Shown here piece after piece: positions 37,393 to 48,629 of a DNA stretch of 64,000 nucleotides; the first letter of the stretch is position 1, and every line of letters begins with the position of its first letter. This DNA comes from Parelaphostrongylus tenuis. Its lineage: Eukaryota > Nematoda > Chromadorea > Rhabditida > Metastrongylidae. The position numbers and the translations under genes are program-made. The DNA lies in assembly GCA_019055375.1 (NCBI GenBank), contig JAHQIW010000633.1, positions 1-64,000 of the forward strand. Direction: 5' to 3'. Under the pieces are notes generated by a model. The model was given only the letters and a program-made list of their open reading frames with translations, searched no databases and was not told the origin of the DNA.

Positions 37393-37731
37393 TCATTTCA
37401 TATAAGTGACGTCAGGAAAGATGACGACAGCCAAGTGCGAAAGATTAATGCAACGGTCCGGTGCGTAAACCCCAAAAATAGTGGAATAATTACAACTGAG
37501 ATAAAAGGTACACTGAAAATCGCAGTTGCATGAGTACTGCCGCGTAACTAGCTCTGTTGTAATTTCCGTTTGTTTTCTCGCATCAATCTCGATCTTGCAC
37601 TGACTTGTGCCTGAAATATCGTACCAGAAATCTCGAGGAAAATTAGAAGATTCAAAAAATAGAAGCTCAAAAACTTCCTCTACAAACAGCCGTGATAGGG
37701 TTCGCAATGGACTAATTAGAGAATCTAACAC
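37393..37731 (-). CDS. unrecognised 112-aa open frame
   Basis: An ATG-initiated frame with a cluster YSCNCDFQCTFYLSC. No signal peptide, domain or splice-consistent extension recognised. It lies between pofut-1 and ubh-4 and abuts a fold-back element at 37755. It could be chance. Confidence 0.15.
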   Translation of the reverse strand: MLDSLISPLRTLSRLFVEEVFELLFFESSNFPRDFWYDISGTSQCKIEIDARKQTEITTELVTRQYSCNCDFQCTFYLSCNYSTIFGVYAPDRCINLSHLAVVIFPDVTYMK

Positions 37732-37754
37732 AAACCAGACAGAGTTTGTAAGGA

Positions 37755-38025
37755 TGTTTAGAGCGCTTTCGAGGAGGGTACCTCAGAGGCATACGCACGT
37801 TTCGCAGGTATCGCAGGCTTCACCAGTGGCCCACACCCCACACTAAACCCTACTTTATATCAGGCATGGGGAGACGTTATCTATGGTAATAGCACGTGAT
37901 CTCCCCATCCCTGCAACGAAATAGGGTTCAGTGTGGGGCGTCGTGGGATCATTGATGAAAAGGGGTGACACCGCCGGAACATACGCATAGCTCTGGGGTA
38001 TCGACCTCAAAAAGGCTCTAAAGAT
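37755..38025. mobile_element. fold-back element, family B-related
   Basis: Arms TTTAGAGCG...GAGGTACC-side and ...GACCTCAAAAAGGCTCTAAA pair imperfectly. Better-paired inner arms CACACCCCACACTAAACCCT / AGGGTTCAGTGTGGGGCG enclose a loop with a second small palindrome, ATGGGGAGACG / GATCTCCCCAT. Confidence 0.6.
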
Positions 38026-38176
38026 TTCTACAGACTGTTCATTCATATTACAGACAATATACTGGATGATCACAGAGAGTATTTGGAAAGCTGATGAGAT
38101 AGATCTCCAAAAGTCAGATACTCAAAAATCACGAAAACAAAAAGGATTGACTCGGTCACATCTGTTGTGGAAGATC

Positions 38177-38457
38177 AAAAGGATAAAGTACAAAGCTCTC
38201 AATGTTGATTAACCCCTAAGAAATGCACCGTGCATACGACTCCATCAAGCATCACTCGAGTGGCTCAATGTACCTCTGGCCTCTACGGTGACTCGCGATG
38301 AGCTCCAAAGTATCAAGTCGGTGTTGCTTTCCTCCCAGACAAGTCTGGTATCATTTCGCCGATCTTAGAGCGACGGATAGTTTGGTGAGCCTTAGATGCA
38401 AGATCGAACCATCGACCAGGTGTGCCGCAGGGCACCTTTAATCAGCGCATCACATGA
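38177..38457 (-). mobile_element. diverged S1 SINE, reverse orientation
   Basis: Reverse copy, running from AAAGGATAAAG tail to box B complement GATCGAACC and a head at GGGCACCTTTAATCAGCGCA. Many substitutions indicate an old insertion. Confidence 0.65.
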
Positions 38458-38623
38458 AACGTCCATCGTAGCTTTGAAAGCTATCCAAGCGTACAGGTGG
38501 AACCCGAAACAGATTATCACAAAAAAGTACTTTTGTGATGGAAACATCTAAGAGCGAAAAAAACAACCTGGAGAAATACTAAAATTCCAAAACTACGAAA
38601 AAAAAGTGGCAACACGTGCTTAC

Positions 38624-41600
38624 CTTCTCGACCATTGGCACTAGTCGACCCTCCTTTGCCAGTATGCGCAAAATTTCAACGATGAATGGAAGGTAATTGT
38701 GACGTCGCCTAGCATTCTCTCTTCGGTAGCTACAACTAGAAGGATACTTAGCCAATCATGACACAAAAACTTTAAAAAAAACAAATACGTCTACGGCTGC
38801 TACATGCATTGATTTCACTTCACGCCTGCAATAATATTGGATCGTTCCACATGTTTCGGCACTAGAGCAATAAACACCAGAGTTATTAGCCAGAAGTATT
38901 TAGATTAGATAATTTCGGTATTCTTTAAATGCGCATTTTCATTCAAACATTTTGGCATACAACTTGCTCATAATGGCTTCAAGACAGAGTTGCAGTGGGA
39001 ACAAATTCGCTTGCTACTCATGCACGGATGGCGCGTAGGAGAAAATACCAATGAAGAGACGCGCAACAGCAATGAAGCTTTCCGGACAGCCTGAGCGACT
39101 GATCCTCCGAGTTATTCTCACCACTTTGGAACTTAGCGTATGAATTCCTAGCCGTCCTTTCTGCGTCCGTATTATCGCCTCAAGTCCAGTAATCCTATGC
39201 GCCACTTCACTAACATTTTCCCCTACACGCACCATTCGTGCATGAGTAGCAAGCGCTTTAGTTCTTCAAAACAGCTCCACCGTGAAGGAAGTATAGGCTA
39301 GCTGTATAGCGAAATGTTTGCAAGAAAATGCGCATTTAAAGGATACTCAAAATCACGTAACTTAAATGACTTCTCGTAAATATATTTCTGTTTCTCTAGT
39401 GCCAAAACTTATGGGACGACCTAATAATTTCGCTTGTTAATTCCCAGCAGACCATATCATACCTAACGATAAACATCGTTATCCTTTCGCTACGGCGTGT
39501 ACCGAAAACGTTACGCGCGCATCGGTATTGTTTGCACGGCTAGCGAAGATTGTCGCTAACCCAAAAAAATTCTTACTTAATTGGTAAATTCGGGTTTTAC
39601 AAGGATCGTCATCAAATGACGAAATATTACTGAATTGGGTGAATAGAACGCTCATACATTTTGTATGTGTCTCATTCCCCTGCCACCAAAACGAGCGCTG
39701 TACCTAGAGGGTGATTTCAAACCATTCATGTTTCACGTATACTTAAGAGAATTGAGTGGTGAGCAAAAATTGGACCTCAGGTGGGAGATGAACCAGCGTT
39801 TCAAGCATACCGGGTCGCGTGCTATCACACAACACCTAGACAACCTCTTACTGACCACTCATTCTTCAAGATATCTATCATAGTTATCAACCAGCAACCT
39901 CTAACAAGTTTTGTCGTGTAAGCAATATCGCCCTTCAAGTATACTTGAAACATAATATCACTGCGAAAGAGCAGTAAAAAAAAATAAGAGTTCCTGGATC
40001 GATAGAAATATAATGGATGTCAGTTTAACATGATTCATAGGCAATACTGCTTACCCGACTAAACCTGTTGAAGGTTAGTGGCTAATAACTATGATAGAGA
40101 GATCTTCAACTGTAGTGTAGTGTATTACGAGCACGCGCCCCATCATGGGTGAAACATAAGTTCACCTACCGCCTGAGGTCTAATTTTCACTCACCACTGG
40201 ATTTTCTTCAGAATATTAGACAGTTGATTAAGATACAACACTTCAAACATCAGACAGGAATCGAACGCTTTCAAACCTTTACGCGGGCGCGAGCTAAGCA
40301 ATTACACTACCAAGGCCCCGATTCCGCTATCACTCTTTTTGTGATTTAGTGGGATATTTCCATTTTAATGGACGCTATAGCGTCCCCAAAAATTGTGTGA
40401 AACGTCAAAGAAAAGTCTAACACTATCATTACACTTCCAGATTTTTTTCTCAAAAATTTCAACTTTAAACAAGCTCAAATTTGAAGGAATTTTTGCAAAG
40501 AAGTTCGTGGGTAAAACGCGGCAGGACGCAACTCTTCCATAGGTTTCTGAAGTCAAAATGTTCTCGCTAACTCTTACGTTATGTGAATGAATTACAATTT
40601 TTCTACTGTGCAGGTCCCAATGCTTCTAGCAACCGATGCGTCTCCTCGCTCGCTTGAGGATATCATCTTGTACTTTTCCGTTACCCGCAACCTGCTTACT
40701 CCTTACAAAAAGCGCGTTTTCTAATTTTTTTCGGAGTTTCAGTAGTCATTAGATAGCTCAAATCACAAGAATTCTAGTGGTGCACTTTATTTCTTAGAAC
40801 GCCTTTCTATTTCGCTGTAATATAAAAATAAAATCATGTTTCATACTCGAGCATATATCGCTGGACAGAGCTTTTTCCCTAGACTTTTAGTAACCATTTG
40901 ATAGCTTAAATCTCGACAACTTCAACGGTATGCTTGATTTTTGAAAAGGACTTTCCAATGCACTGTAGCAACCAAAAAAATCTGGGATTTCGCTCTCGAC
41001 GCTCATTCTTTGCTCCGGTGTGTGGATGGGATTTAACAATATTGGCACCAAGCCACCGCTGTTTTTGCAACGTCACGGATGTCGACGAAAGCTAACATTC
41101 ATTTGGATACATCAGCGCACTATGACGACTTTTTCAAAAACAAGCAAACGGTCGAAACTGTCAAGATTTGAGCTATAGAACGATTGTTGGAAGTCCAAAG
41201 GAAAAGCATTGTTTCAGCGAAAATGTTCGAGTGGGGAATATAATTTTATTTTTGCCTTTGTAGAGCAATACAAAAGTCGGTCTAGAGATGATGTACACAG
41301 TTATAACTTCTGAGATTCAAACTATCAAACGACTACTGAAACTCCAAAAAATAAAGATTTCAAAAAAATACGCGCTTTCCCAAGGGGTTGAACAGGGGTA
41401 CGGGTAAGGAAAATGATCCGAATTCGTAAAAGCCATTCATCTTCTTGGCCGTTACAGCGCAATAAAAAGTCGTTTATGAAAAATCAAATACACCATTGAA
41501 ATTATCGATATTTAGGCTTTCGATTGATTACCGAAAGATTCGAGGAAAAGCGCGGTCCAGTGAATAATGCTTAAGTGTAAGACATAATTTTATCTTTACT

Positions 41601-44600
41601 ATAACAGTCCAATAAATAGGTTATTTTGAAAATAAAATACACCATTGAAATTCTCCCAGTTTAATCTATCCAATTACTATTGACACTCTGGATGAAACTA
41701 GAGAAATCGCTTTTCTCAAGGGGTCGAAACCGCTCCTCTCATGTCCTTCAGAAACCTCGTAGAATACTAGTTGAGCATGCCTTCTTGCAATCTCGAGAAT
41801 AGCCAAACTAGGGCGCTCCGTGGGGCGTTGGTTAGTGATTCTCAGAGAGTGCCAGGCAGTGGGGATCAACCACGCATCATGCATCACTGGCCACTCAGTC
41901 CACAGGCCCCAACATAGAATTACCCGCGGTTTCAAGAAATTGGGACCATTGTGGATCTATAATGAAGTAAAATACTATCACTCTAAGATGGGCATGAGAT
42001 CATTGCTACCTGGTACTGAGTTACGAGGCTACGGGTGCTGCAGGGTTGAGTTGATTCGTCACCCTTTCTACTTCTATATGAGGCCTCTTTGGAAATTTGA
42101 TGGGACCACTTGTAACAGATAAAAAAAACTCAAAAAATGACGATAGCAAGAGTTAAATGATATATAAAAAACAAAAAAATTTCTGGCGCTTACACGTCGT
42201 GCTTGTGGCTCTCCTCGTCAATCTTACTTTCAACAGCCGCCAACTCATCGTACATCGCTTCCGTCGAAGGAAAAGTGATCTTACCCTATATTTAGATAGC
42301 AATAACGAGAAAAAATGGAAATAATAACAAGAGTAAAAAAAAAGATAGGAAGACAGATAGATCGACCAAAAGTTTAATGAGCACCTCAAGAATCTCTTCT
42401 CGTCTCCTTGTATATTTATCCATCATATTACCGACAACAGCCATTAGGTTGAACATAATATCGCCGTCGTTGAACCTTTAGAGCACTTGTTACTCGGATA
42501 TATTACTTTATTAGCCTAAGAAATGCTAAAAAAAAAAATGTGTAATCAACCTCTTCATTCGCTCCGTGATTATCGGGCTTATCACTTCCATCCACGATTT
42601 TCCATCTGGAATCACCGAGACTTCTAGCGGAAATTCTCGTAGACCATCTAGCTCATAAATCTGAAACATAGAACGGCATAAAATGGAAAAAGAAAGACGG
42701 AAGTATCAAAAATCTATGCAAAAAACCGGCTCTACCATCAATGTTTCAAGATGAGCCCATTCTAAAATGAATCCTCGTCAAGAAATAATGGTGAAACCTC
42801 CTCACTTACTTTGTTCCCTACCGGCACAAAAGTGATGAAGTGATAGTTTTCCTCGGATTGAGGAAGATTGAGATCGAGCTCATAGAAAGTCGGACGTGCG
42901 AAACTATTGTGTACTTGGCGAATTTTCTCTGAATTCGACAAAACCAATCCTCGACTCTGGAAGAAACCACCTCAGATAACAACTTAGACAACTCAGTTCC
43001 TTCAAGGACGAAGTCTGAGGGAAAAGAAAGTCATTCAGCATAATACTAGTACTGAACTTACCGCAGGATCGATATGCTTTGCAAAATCGCGATATTCCTC
43101 GAGAACTGGTCCAAGCTTAACCTTAGGATCATTCACATTCATTAGCAGATTTATTATTGCCTGAGTCGCACAAGCGTTAGTAATGACCTGAAGAGGAAAA
43201 AAAAAGTTACGGGCACAGGACGAACAATCCACATAACATGCCACATTAACGCTTTGAGGACGGCGTAAATCGTTCTTGGTACTCGGATTTTTAAGAGCTT
43301 TTTTTAGCTGTACAAAGATTTCTCACTAGACTTTCACTAGCCCTCCGACAGCTCGAAAGAACGGCGATTTCAATACTTGGATTGGTGTCTAAGAAAACCT
43401 TCTTAGTGCCCTATAGCAGGCGGAGATTACGATTCACCTTCGGTGCGCTTTGTTTCGCTCGATTAGGATCCCTACTTGGATTCTTACCAGACTTTTGATA
43501 GTCATCCAACATCTTAAATTTCAACGAGTCTGAAATTAGGTTTGCTGGTGGAAGGGACTTCTTAGAGCACTAAAAGCGAAAGAAAACTACGCTTCACGAC
43601 TGGCTTATTTATGCAGATAAAAGGCCTACGAGCGCTCAGAACATAGGAGGAAACTTTTAAAAAAGCCGTAGAACTTCAAAGTAACATAAGAACCTGTGAT
43701 TTTTTCCAATTAGAAAGAAAAACTCCTACTAAATAGCGAAAATCGCACAGCGTGCAGTGATCAATTGCCGTCCGAAAAGGGTTAATGTTGACCCACAAAC
43801 ATATAGATGTATTACTATTATTGGTCGACATACCTGTTGAGCAAAAAAAACATTGTTCGTCTCGACAGGCTCACCAATCGGATCTTCACCAGGTCTCCAC
43901 TTGAAGAGGAAGATCAAGCCATAAATTGGACTAAAACAGACGTTAAAAACGGAAGACATGGCTATCATTAGGCCAGACGTTGTTGCATTTCAGGAGATAA
44001 ACAAAATTACTGTGATTTGGAGGATAGGAAAACTATGATCAAGTTTAACGAGTGAAATCAATAAAGATAGAGAAATAGTGATTTGACAAAACTGTTCCTC
44101 TATCTAGACAATATGAGCGCATGTGGCGCAGTGGTTAGAGGTGCCCTGCGTCGGACACGAGGTCAATGGTCCGACCTGGCGCTCACGGCTCACCAAGCCA
44201 TCCATCCCCCCGGGGTCGGTAAATTGGTACCAGACAGGTCTCAGACTTGTCTGGAAGGATAAGCAGCACTGACTCGGTTCAGCGGGAGGTCACCGCGAGT
44301 CATTGTAAGGTCAGATATGCATTCAATCACCTCCAACGAAGTTAGAAATTGAAGTCGAATGCATGGCGCATCCCTCAGGGATTGATCAACGCCGAGAGCT
44401 TTATCCTTTAGCTTTTTCCTAGACGTTGTGCAAGGTTGCCATAACTCTCCAAGATCGATGGCCGATGTTTCGACGACTCCGCTTTTTTCAGAGCCGTGTA
44501 CGAATTGTACTACTCAAAACTGGATGATTAAACCTTCATATCAGTATTTACAACATTACAGAGACTTTTCTATCGAATAGTTACTCAGCTCTTTCATTGG

Positions 44601-45354
44601 ATATGAGATTCTATGCCCATCTTCATCTACAGAGAAATATTTGTGAATACAGAAGATAGGTAATCTTCGAAGCTAAAAGGACAGAGCTCACGGAGTTGAT
44701 TAATCCCTGACGGATGCGCTAAGCATTCGTGTTCAATTTTCATTCCTTTGAGGTGATTGAATGTATATCTGACCTTTACAATGACTCGCGGTGGCCTCCC
44801 GCTGCACCGGATCAGTTCTCCTTACTCTCCTAGATAATTCTGAGACAACTCTGGCACCAATTTACCGACCCCCGAGGGATGGATGGCTTGGTGAGCCATG
44901 AGCGCAGGATCGAGTCATCGATCTTGTGTGCGATGCAGAGCACCTCTAACCCCTGCGCCACATCCGCTCAGGTTTGAGGTAGTCTTAGACATAATTATCA
45001 CCCGACTATGAAGAAGAAGAAGCCCCTAAGACGTCAGCCATCGCTTTTGAGAAGGTAAAGAAACCCCGCGATAAGCTCAAATAGGGGGATAAATCGAAAG
45101 ATATCTTTCGTTTTTCATTTCACATGCCAACTTCACTGAAGCTGGTCTCTAGCTTCAAAACGACATTTAAAAAATGCTAAAATCAAGGGAAAAACAGCAA
45201 CAAAAACCGCTCACCTGTAAGGTGCTGTCTCTTCTTCGGACATCGAATGTAACTCTTCCACCTGAACTCCTTCGACACCAAATCCGCGCAACATTTCAGT
45301 GAAAACACCGGGATCCGATTCGATTAACGTCCACACACCCTCGTCGGACGACAT
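38624..45354 (-). CDS. ubh-4: ubiquitin C-terminal hydrolase UCHL5/UCH37 orthologue
   Basis: Cysteine deubiquitinase of the 26S proteasome (peptidase C12), docked through RPN13. Exons on the minus strand: 45354-45215, 43930-43834, 43187-43062, 42956-42810, 42660-42551, 42475-42385, 42285-42194, 38729-38624. All phases agree and no frame break was seen; 303 codons recovered. Features: start MSSDEGVWTLIESDPGVFTE; oxyanion Gln79 and catalytic Cys85 in FAQQVITNACATQ; catalytic His160 in NYHFITFVPV; Asp175 in IYELDGLR; C-terminal helical domain with RRRHNYLPFIVEIL. TATCAG directly precedes the ATG, so trans-splicing there is likely. Human UCHL5 is 329 aa; the last ~25 residues, the RPN13-binding tail, were not found after the GTAAGC donor at 38623. 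The 3.5-kb intron 42193-38730 holds repeats. Confidence 0.92.
38995..39262. repeat. R2 repeat in fold-back arrangement
   Basis: GGGAACAAATTCGCTTGCTA...GCACGGATGGCGCGTAGGAG on the left pairs with CCTACACGCACCATTCGTGC...TAGCAAGCGC on the right. Related single copies occur at 1230-1290, 3630-3900 and 32310-32430. The long reverse frame inside is shared with copies and looks incidental. Confidence 0.55.
40240..40322 (-). mobile_element. tRNA-like SINE head, second type
   Basis: On the minus strand a box-A-like CCTTGGTAGTGTAATTGC is followed about 50 bases on by box-B-like GCGTTCGATTCC, at tRNA spacing. No acceptor stem is formed, so this is a tRNA-derived repeat rather than a gene. It lies in the large ubh-4 intron. 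Confidence 0.45.
44115..44420 (+). mobile_element. tRNA-derived SINE (S1) in ubh-4 intron 1
   Basis: Full-length copy with box A (TGGCGCAGTGGTTAGAGG) and a slightly altered box B (GGTCCGACC), ending in TTTATCCTTTAGC. CTAGAC near both edges may be a weak target duplication. Confidence 0.8.
44676..44970 (-). mobile_element. diverged S1 SINE, reverse orientation, ubh-4 intron 1
   Basis: Reverse copy: box B complement GATCGAGTCATCG and box A complement CCTCTAACCCCTGCGCCACA. It faces the 44115 copy about 260 bp away, so the two make a large inverted pair in the same intron. Confidence 0.7.
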
Positions 45355-45499
45355 CTGATAAAGAAAACTTCCGTAAGACATATTGGTGCACAGGATATCG
45401 ATTATCGATAAATATCGATTGATAACGATTGTATGCTGAAGGGAGTTCTTTAGAGAACGAAAAGAATAGAGGACAATAGCAGCATCTCAGCAAAACACT

Positions 45500-45592
45500 G
45501 AAAACAGCGGGCGGAAGTTGAACCAGGGTTCGACTTCTACGCCAGGGGCGCACACTACCACTACACCACCGGGGCCGCCGCTACGCTATGAA
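45500..45592 (-). mobile_element. tRNA-like SINE head
   Basis: The minus strand has CCCCGGTGGTGTAGTGGTAG (box A) and GAACCCTGGTTCAACTTCC (box B) at tRNA spacing. A related motif is at 13490-13530. It lies just upstream of the ubh-4 start codon. Confidence 0.5.
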
Positions 45593-45725
45593 TTAGTAGG
45601 TTGCTATAGAGAGATTCCATAACAACACAACCACTCCTTTAAAGACTAAATCTATGATGTTCAGGATAATCGCTTCAAAATCAATTTGATATACGGATAA
45701 GAGGGATTTTCGTAATAACTACGAG

Positions 45726-45812
45726 GTGAATGAGGGGGGAGGGAGTAGAGCAGTGGTTAGTACACACTGTACCAAAAAAACGAGGCGCTGGTTCGACCCC
45801 ACACCCCACTGC
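45726..45812 (+). mobile_element. tRNA-like SINE head, another type
   Basis: AGTAGAGCAGTGGTTAGTAC and GCGCTGGTTCGACCCC resemble boxes A and B at tRNA spacing. Acceptor-stem pairing is poor, so it is not called a tRNA gene. Confidence 0.4.
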
Positions 45813-45911
45813 CTTCGCAATCAGTCAACGAACGTCTCAGGGAACACTTTAGTTGAACAACCTCTAAATTCTAAAGAGGAATCATCTCGATCGGCATTCT
45901 ACGACATTTCT

Positions 45912-46079
45912 AACCCCTTCGCGACCATGGACCCCACGCGCTGCATCTCTGACCCTCAGTGTGTTGCGTGGAGCGTTTTGCGTCTAACAATGCCATGGTG
46001 GGGTTAGATGCCATTGCTAGACGCAACCACGCTGGGGGTTAGAGACGCAGATGTTGGGTTTACGATCCCGAAAGGGTTA
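45912..46079. mobile_element. fold-back element, family C
   Basis: Arms TAACCCCTTCGCGACCATGG...GACCCTCAGTGTG and CACGCTGGGGGTTAGAGACG...GATCCCGAAAGGGTTAA pair imperfectly, ~165 bp in all. Fragments with the same motifs are at 29940-30145, 35440-35560, 36215-36280 and 36830-37050. Confidence 0.65.
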
Positions 46080-46204
46080 AGGAATACGAAATCCACAAGC
46101 AGAACCGAAACAACACGAGAAATGATCGAAAATCTTTGTGGTGGGTGAGTGCGACGAAGCGAATCGAACCTAAAGTTCCGCACAGTACATCGTAGTGCTG
46201 GCTG

Positions 46205-46272
46205 GTGTAGACAAACAAACAAATAGACAGGTAAACAAACAAACAAATAGACAAGTAAACAAGTAAACAACG
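46205..46272. repeat. ACAAATAGAC/TAAACA microsatellite
   Basis: Short-period repeat of ACAAACAAACAAATAGACAG then GTAAACAAG units. It keeps three reverse frames open, producing spurious low-complexity ORFs on the minus strand. Confidence 0.75.
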
Positions 46273-46483
46273 GCGGAGAGGACACTGTCGCAGCCCGCCA
46301 GAATAAACAATAAATAAAAGTCGTCGTGACGGAAAAGCTGCCGTTCGTCGCTTGGACAATCGTAGCAGCTAATCCTGCTGAGTGGCCACTGCACGTTGCC
46401 TCTGCTGAACTTGATAACTGTATAGGTTAGCAGTCTTGTAATAGACCATAAACCACTAAGTAACTATAAGAAAGGTTTAAGGA

Positions 46484-46546
46484 ACGCATGTGGCGCAGTG
46501 GTTAGAGGCTCCCTGTGGCACACGTGGTCGATGGTTCGATGTTAGA
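46484..46546 (+). mobile_element. S1 SINE head fragment
   Basis: Only the tRNA-like head remains: CGCATGTGGCGCAGTGGTTA then GGTTCGATG. The sequence switches to an R1 repeat at about 46547. Confidence 0.65.
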
Positions 46547-46984
46547 CGGCGACAAATGAAAAACCCAATCTAATTCGCTGGTCAGGAACTTTCCATAGGA
46601 ATGCTAGTGATCATTCGAAAGCTTAAATCCCTGGCTAGAGCCACACATGGTCGGATTCTCTAAATACCCTCTTATATGCTGTGAAATCCAAAATGAAATT
46701 ATTTTTAGAAAACCACGTATTTTTTTTCCTTATCTCGCTTATATTTCGCTGGAGAAAACTCCTACCTCAGAGTGCTAATACTCATTCGATAGCGCAAATT
46801 TCGAAGAACTAAAAAATCTGTTTTGTCTCTGGAAAAGCTCTTTCGATAGCGCGGTAGGAGAAAGAGAAGATTCGTGCTTCACACCTCGCCGGAGAGAGAT
46901 CTTTCTTCAAACTCTTCGTATTTTTTCGATAGCGTAAGTTCCAGTGATTCCAACGCTGTGCTTATTTTCTGGAGATATCGTTGG

Positions 46985-47163
46985 CAGGGAAAAAGATATC
47001 GAGGTTTGCATTTTCGGCGAGCTTGTTTATCGGCCAAGTCCATGGGGTCGGGGGGCGAGGCCAGTTGGTCGATACCTTGGCCGTTCGATATAGACGTCGG
47101 TTGGGAATCGAACCCGGGTCGTCCACATGGCAGTCGAGCATTCTACTACTGAACCACCGATGC
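46985..47163 (-). mobile_element. tRNA-Gly(GCC)-derived repeat
   Basis: Bases 47163-47094 on the minus strand fold close to tRNA-Gly: 5' GCATCGG arm, TGGTTCAGTAGTAGAATGC D-arm/box A, anticodon loop with GCC (47131-47129), GGGTTCGATTCCC T-arm, 3' CCGACGT. Two of the seven acceptor pairs are weak (A-C mismatch, terminal G-T) and the following 108 bp are non-tRNA, so it is more likely a SINE than a working tRNA gene. It abuts the truncated end of the outer BEL/Pao reverse transcriptase. Confidence 0.55.
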
Positions 47164-47164
47164 G

Positions 47165-48560
47165 TTGATGTGTTGTTGTGGTGCATGATATTTGTAAACA
47201 ATCTGATCGAGTATATTCCAAGCACCTTTGGTAGTTTGTCATCTGATGCGTCAGGGAGATCACCACATCTTGCCACCAGATCGATATTGTCTGGATAAAA
47301 TCGCGAGGATTCATGTTGAGGTCGCTGAATACTTGCTTCACACGTGAATAGATATGCGCTGATTTATCCAACTCGTCGGTGCTCAGAATCGAGTTGTCAA
47401 CGTATAAGGTGTTCTTTATTTCTCAGAGCAGATCGCTATCTTGTTTGTAGTGGTCGAGGTGGTGATGGACTTTTCCTACGAGTGAAAATGGTCCTGAGAT
47501 CAATCCAAAGGTGAATCTGATGAAACGCAGGACTCAATGTTACCTGGAGAAGGTGGTGATTATGTTGAACCACAGGCATCGTGTCAGATCACGGCCATCT
47601 TCATGCAGACGAAGCTTGCAAAAATGCTTTCTCGACATCTGAGATGATCGCTGTTTTTCCGAACCTGAAGCGAAGTAGGAGTCCAAACAATTCCGGAAGA
47701 GTCACAGGTCCTCGATGTTCGAGGTCATTCAGTGATGGACACCGTTTGTAGTGCGCTGAAGCGTCATAGGACTATTCTCAGTTAGATAATTGTTTTTGAG
47801 CCACTCATGTCAGTAGTCTATCAAAGAGGGTTGACTTATAGAGCCCGATACACGTGTTTTGATCTCACGTGTACCGTGCTCTATAAGTCAGCCCTCTTTG
47901 ATAGACCACTGACATGCGTGGCTCAAAAAATAGTTATCAGGCATAGTGAAATTTGAGCTGTGGTCATAGGAAAACACTCGAAACGAAAGCTATTCTCAAT
48001 CTCGTTGTCGCTTTGCTTGGTGTTAGAGCGGTTTGGTGAGGAATATAATAGATTCGAGAGCTTTCATCGGTCTTCTTTTCGTTGATTTCCCCAAGAATAT
48101 CCAATCGAATCCGTCCTTCGAATATACCATTGTGTATGTTCAGCCAGGTTTCATCGTTTTGTAGAGATTTCCAGACGCTCACGAGTCTATTGAACGCGAT
48201 AGCTTTATTTCCTGCTAATGTAGTTGAAATTTCCTTCCAAGTGAGAGGCGAACCTACTATCCGTCACTTCATTTCTCAAAAGTTTTACTGAAATTCCCCC
48301 ATATATATCGATCCATCATTGTCATTCCATTCTTTTCGAAACTTACAAATTTCTCTGTCTCGGCTGATTCCAAGTTTTCCAGAATTCTTCCCAGTCGATC
48401 TCTTCGCGATTATCTGGTTAGGGATGATGGATGAGGGCGGTACTGACCTGACCTTGCAGTGTCCAAAGCTCTTCCTACTTGTCTATGTCGTCATAATTTT
48501 CCTGGGTCAGCTGTGCGTCATTTTCTTCTTCTTTCTGTTGTATTTGCAATAGCACATTTT
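47165..48560 (-). pseudogene. BEL/Pao reverse transcriptase, outer (older) element, 3' portion
   Basis: Minus-strand pieces in changing frames give the BEL/Pao RT order: a NKAIAFNRLVSVWKSLQ block (48183-48240 region), YYIPHQTALTPSKATTRLRI (48000-48070), AIISDVEKAFLQ (about 47622-47651), YVDNSIL with the YVDD-like active-site motif (47393-47404), then a LNMNPRDF and PKVLGI block ending near 47165. A fold-back element (47787-47925) interrupts the RT and a tRNA-like palindrome sits upstream at 48630-48908. Stops and frame changes are frequent. Its protease part lies beyond the younger element, at 55903-56350. Confidence 0.75.
47787..47925. mobile_element. fold-back element, family A, near-perfect palindrome
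   Basis: TTTTTGAGCCACTCATGTCA...TAGAGCCCGATACACGTG pairs with CACGTGTACCGTGCTCTATA...TGACATGCGTGGCTCAAAAA almost without a loop. It is inserted inside the BEL/Pao RT remnant and carries the family tail AAATTTGAGCTGTGGTCATA. Confidence 0.75.
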
Positions 48561-48629
48561 CTTTTTTGCTTTGCTGCAAATGCTTTGAATCTCCGATCTT
48601 ACCTGTGTGCAAGTATTGCATTTTGCAAT

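Larger units (their letters stand above)
34930..38170. other. region between pofut-1 and ubh-4, mostly repeats
   Basis: Family-C fold-back fragments lie near 35440-35560, 36215-36280 and 36830-37050; an R1 copy is at 35690-36200. A 112-codon reverse-strand frame (37393-37731) is the only open frame that does not look repeat-derived. The missing last exon of ubh-4 and the promoter of pofut-1 should lie here. Confidence 0.4.

Noticed and set aside
39014..39235. 73-codon minus-strand frame
   Set aside because: Lies inside the R2 fold-back repeat; related copies share only fragments of it.
46004..46394. Three overlapping minus-strand frames with repeated LFVCLPVY-type hydrophobic segments
   Set aside because: They arise from the ACAAATAGAC/TAAACA microsatellite at 46205-46272, which is open in all three reverse frames.
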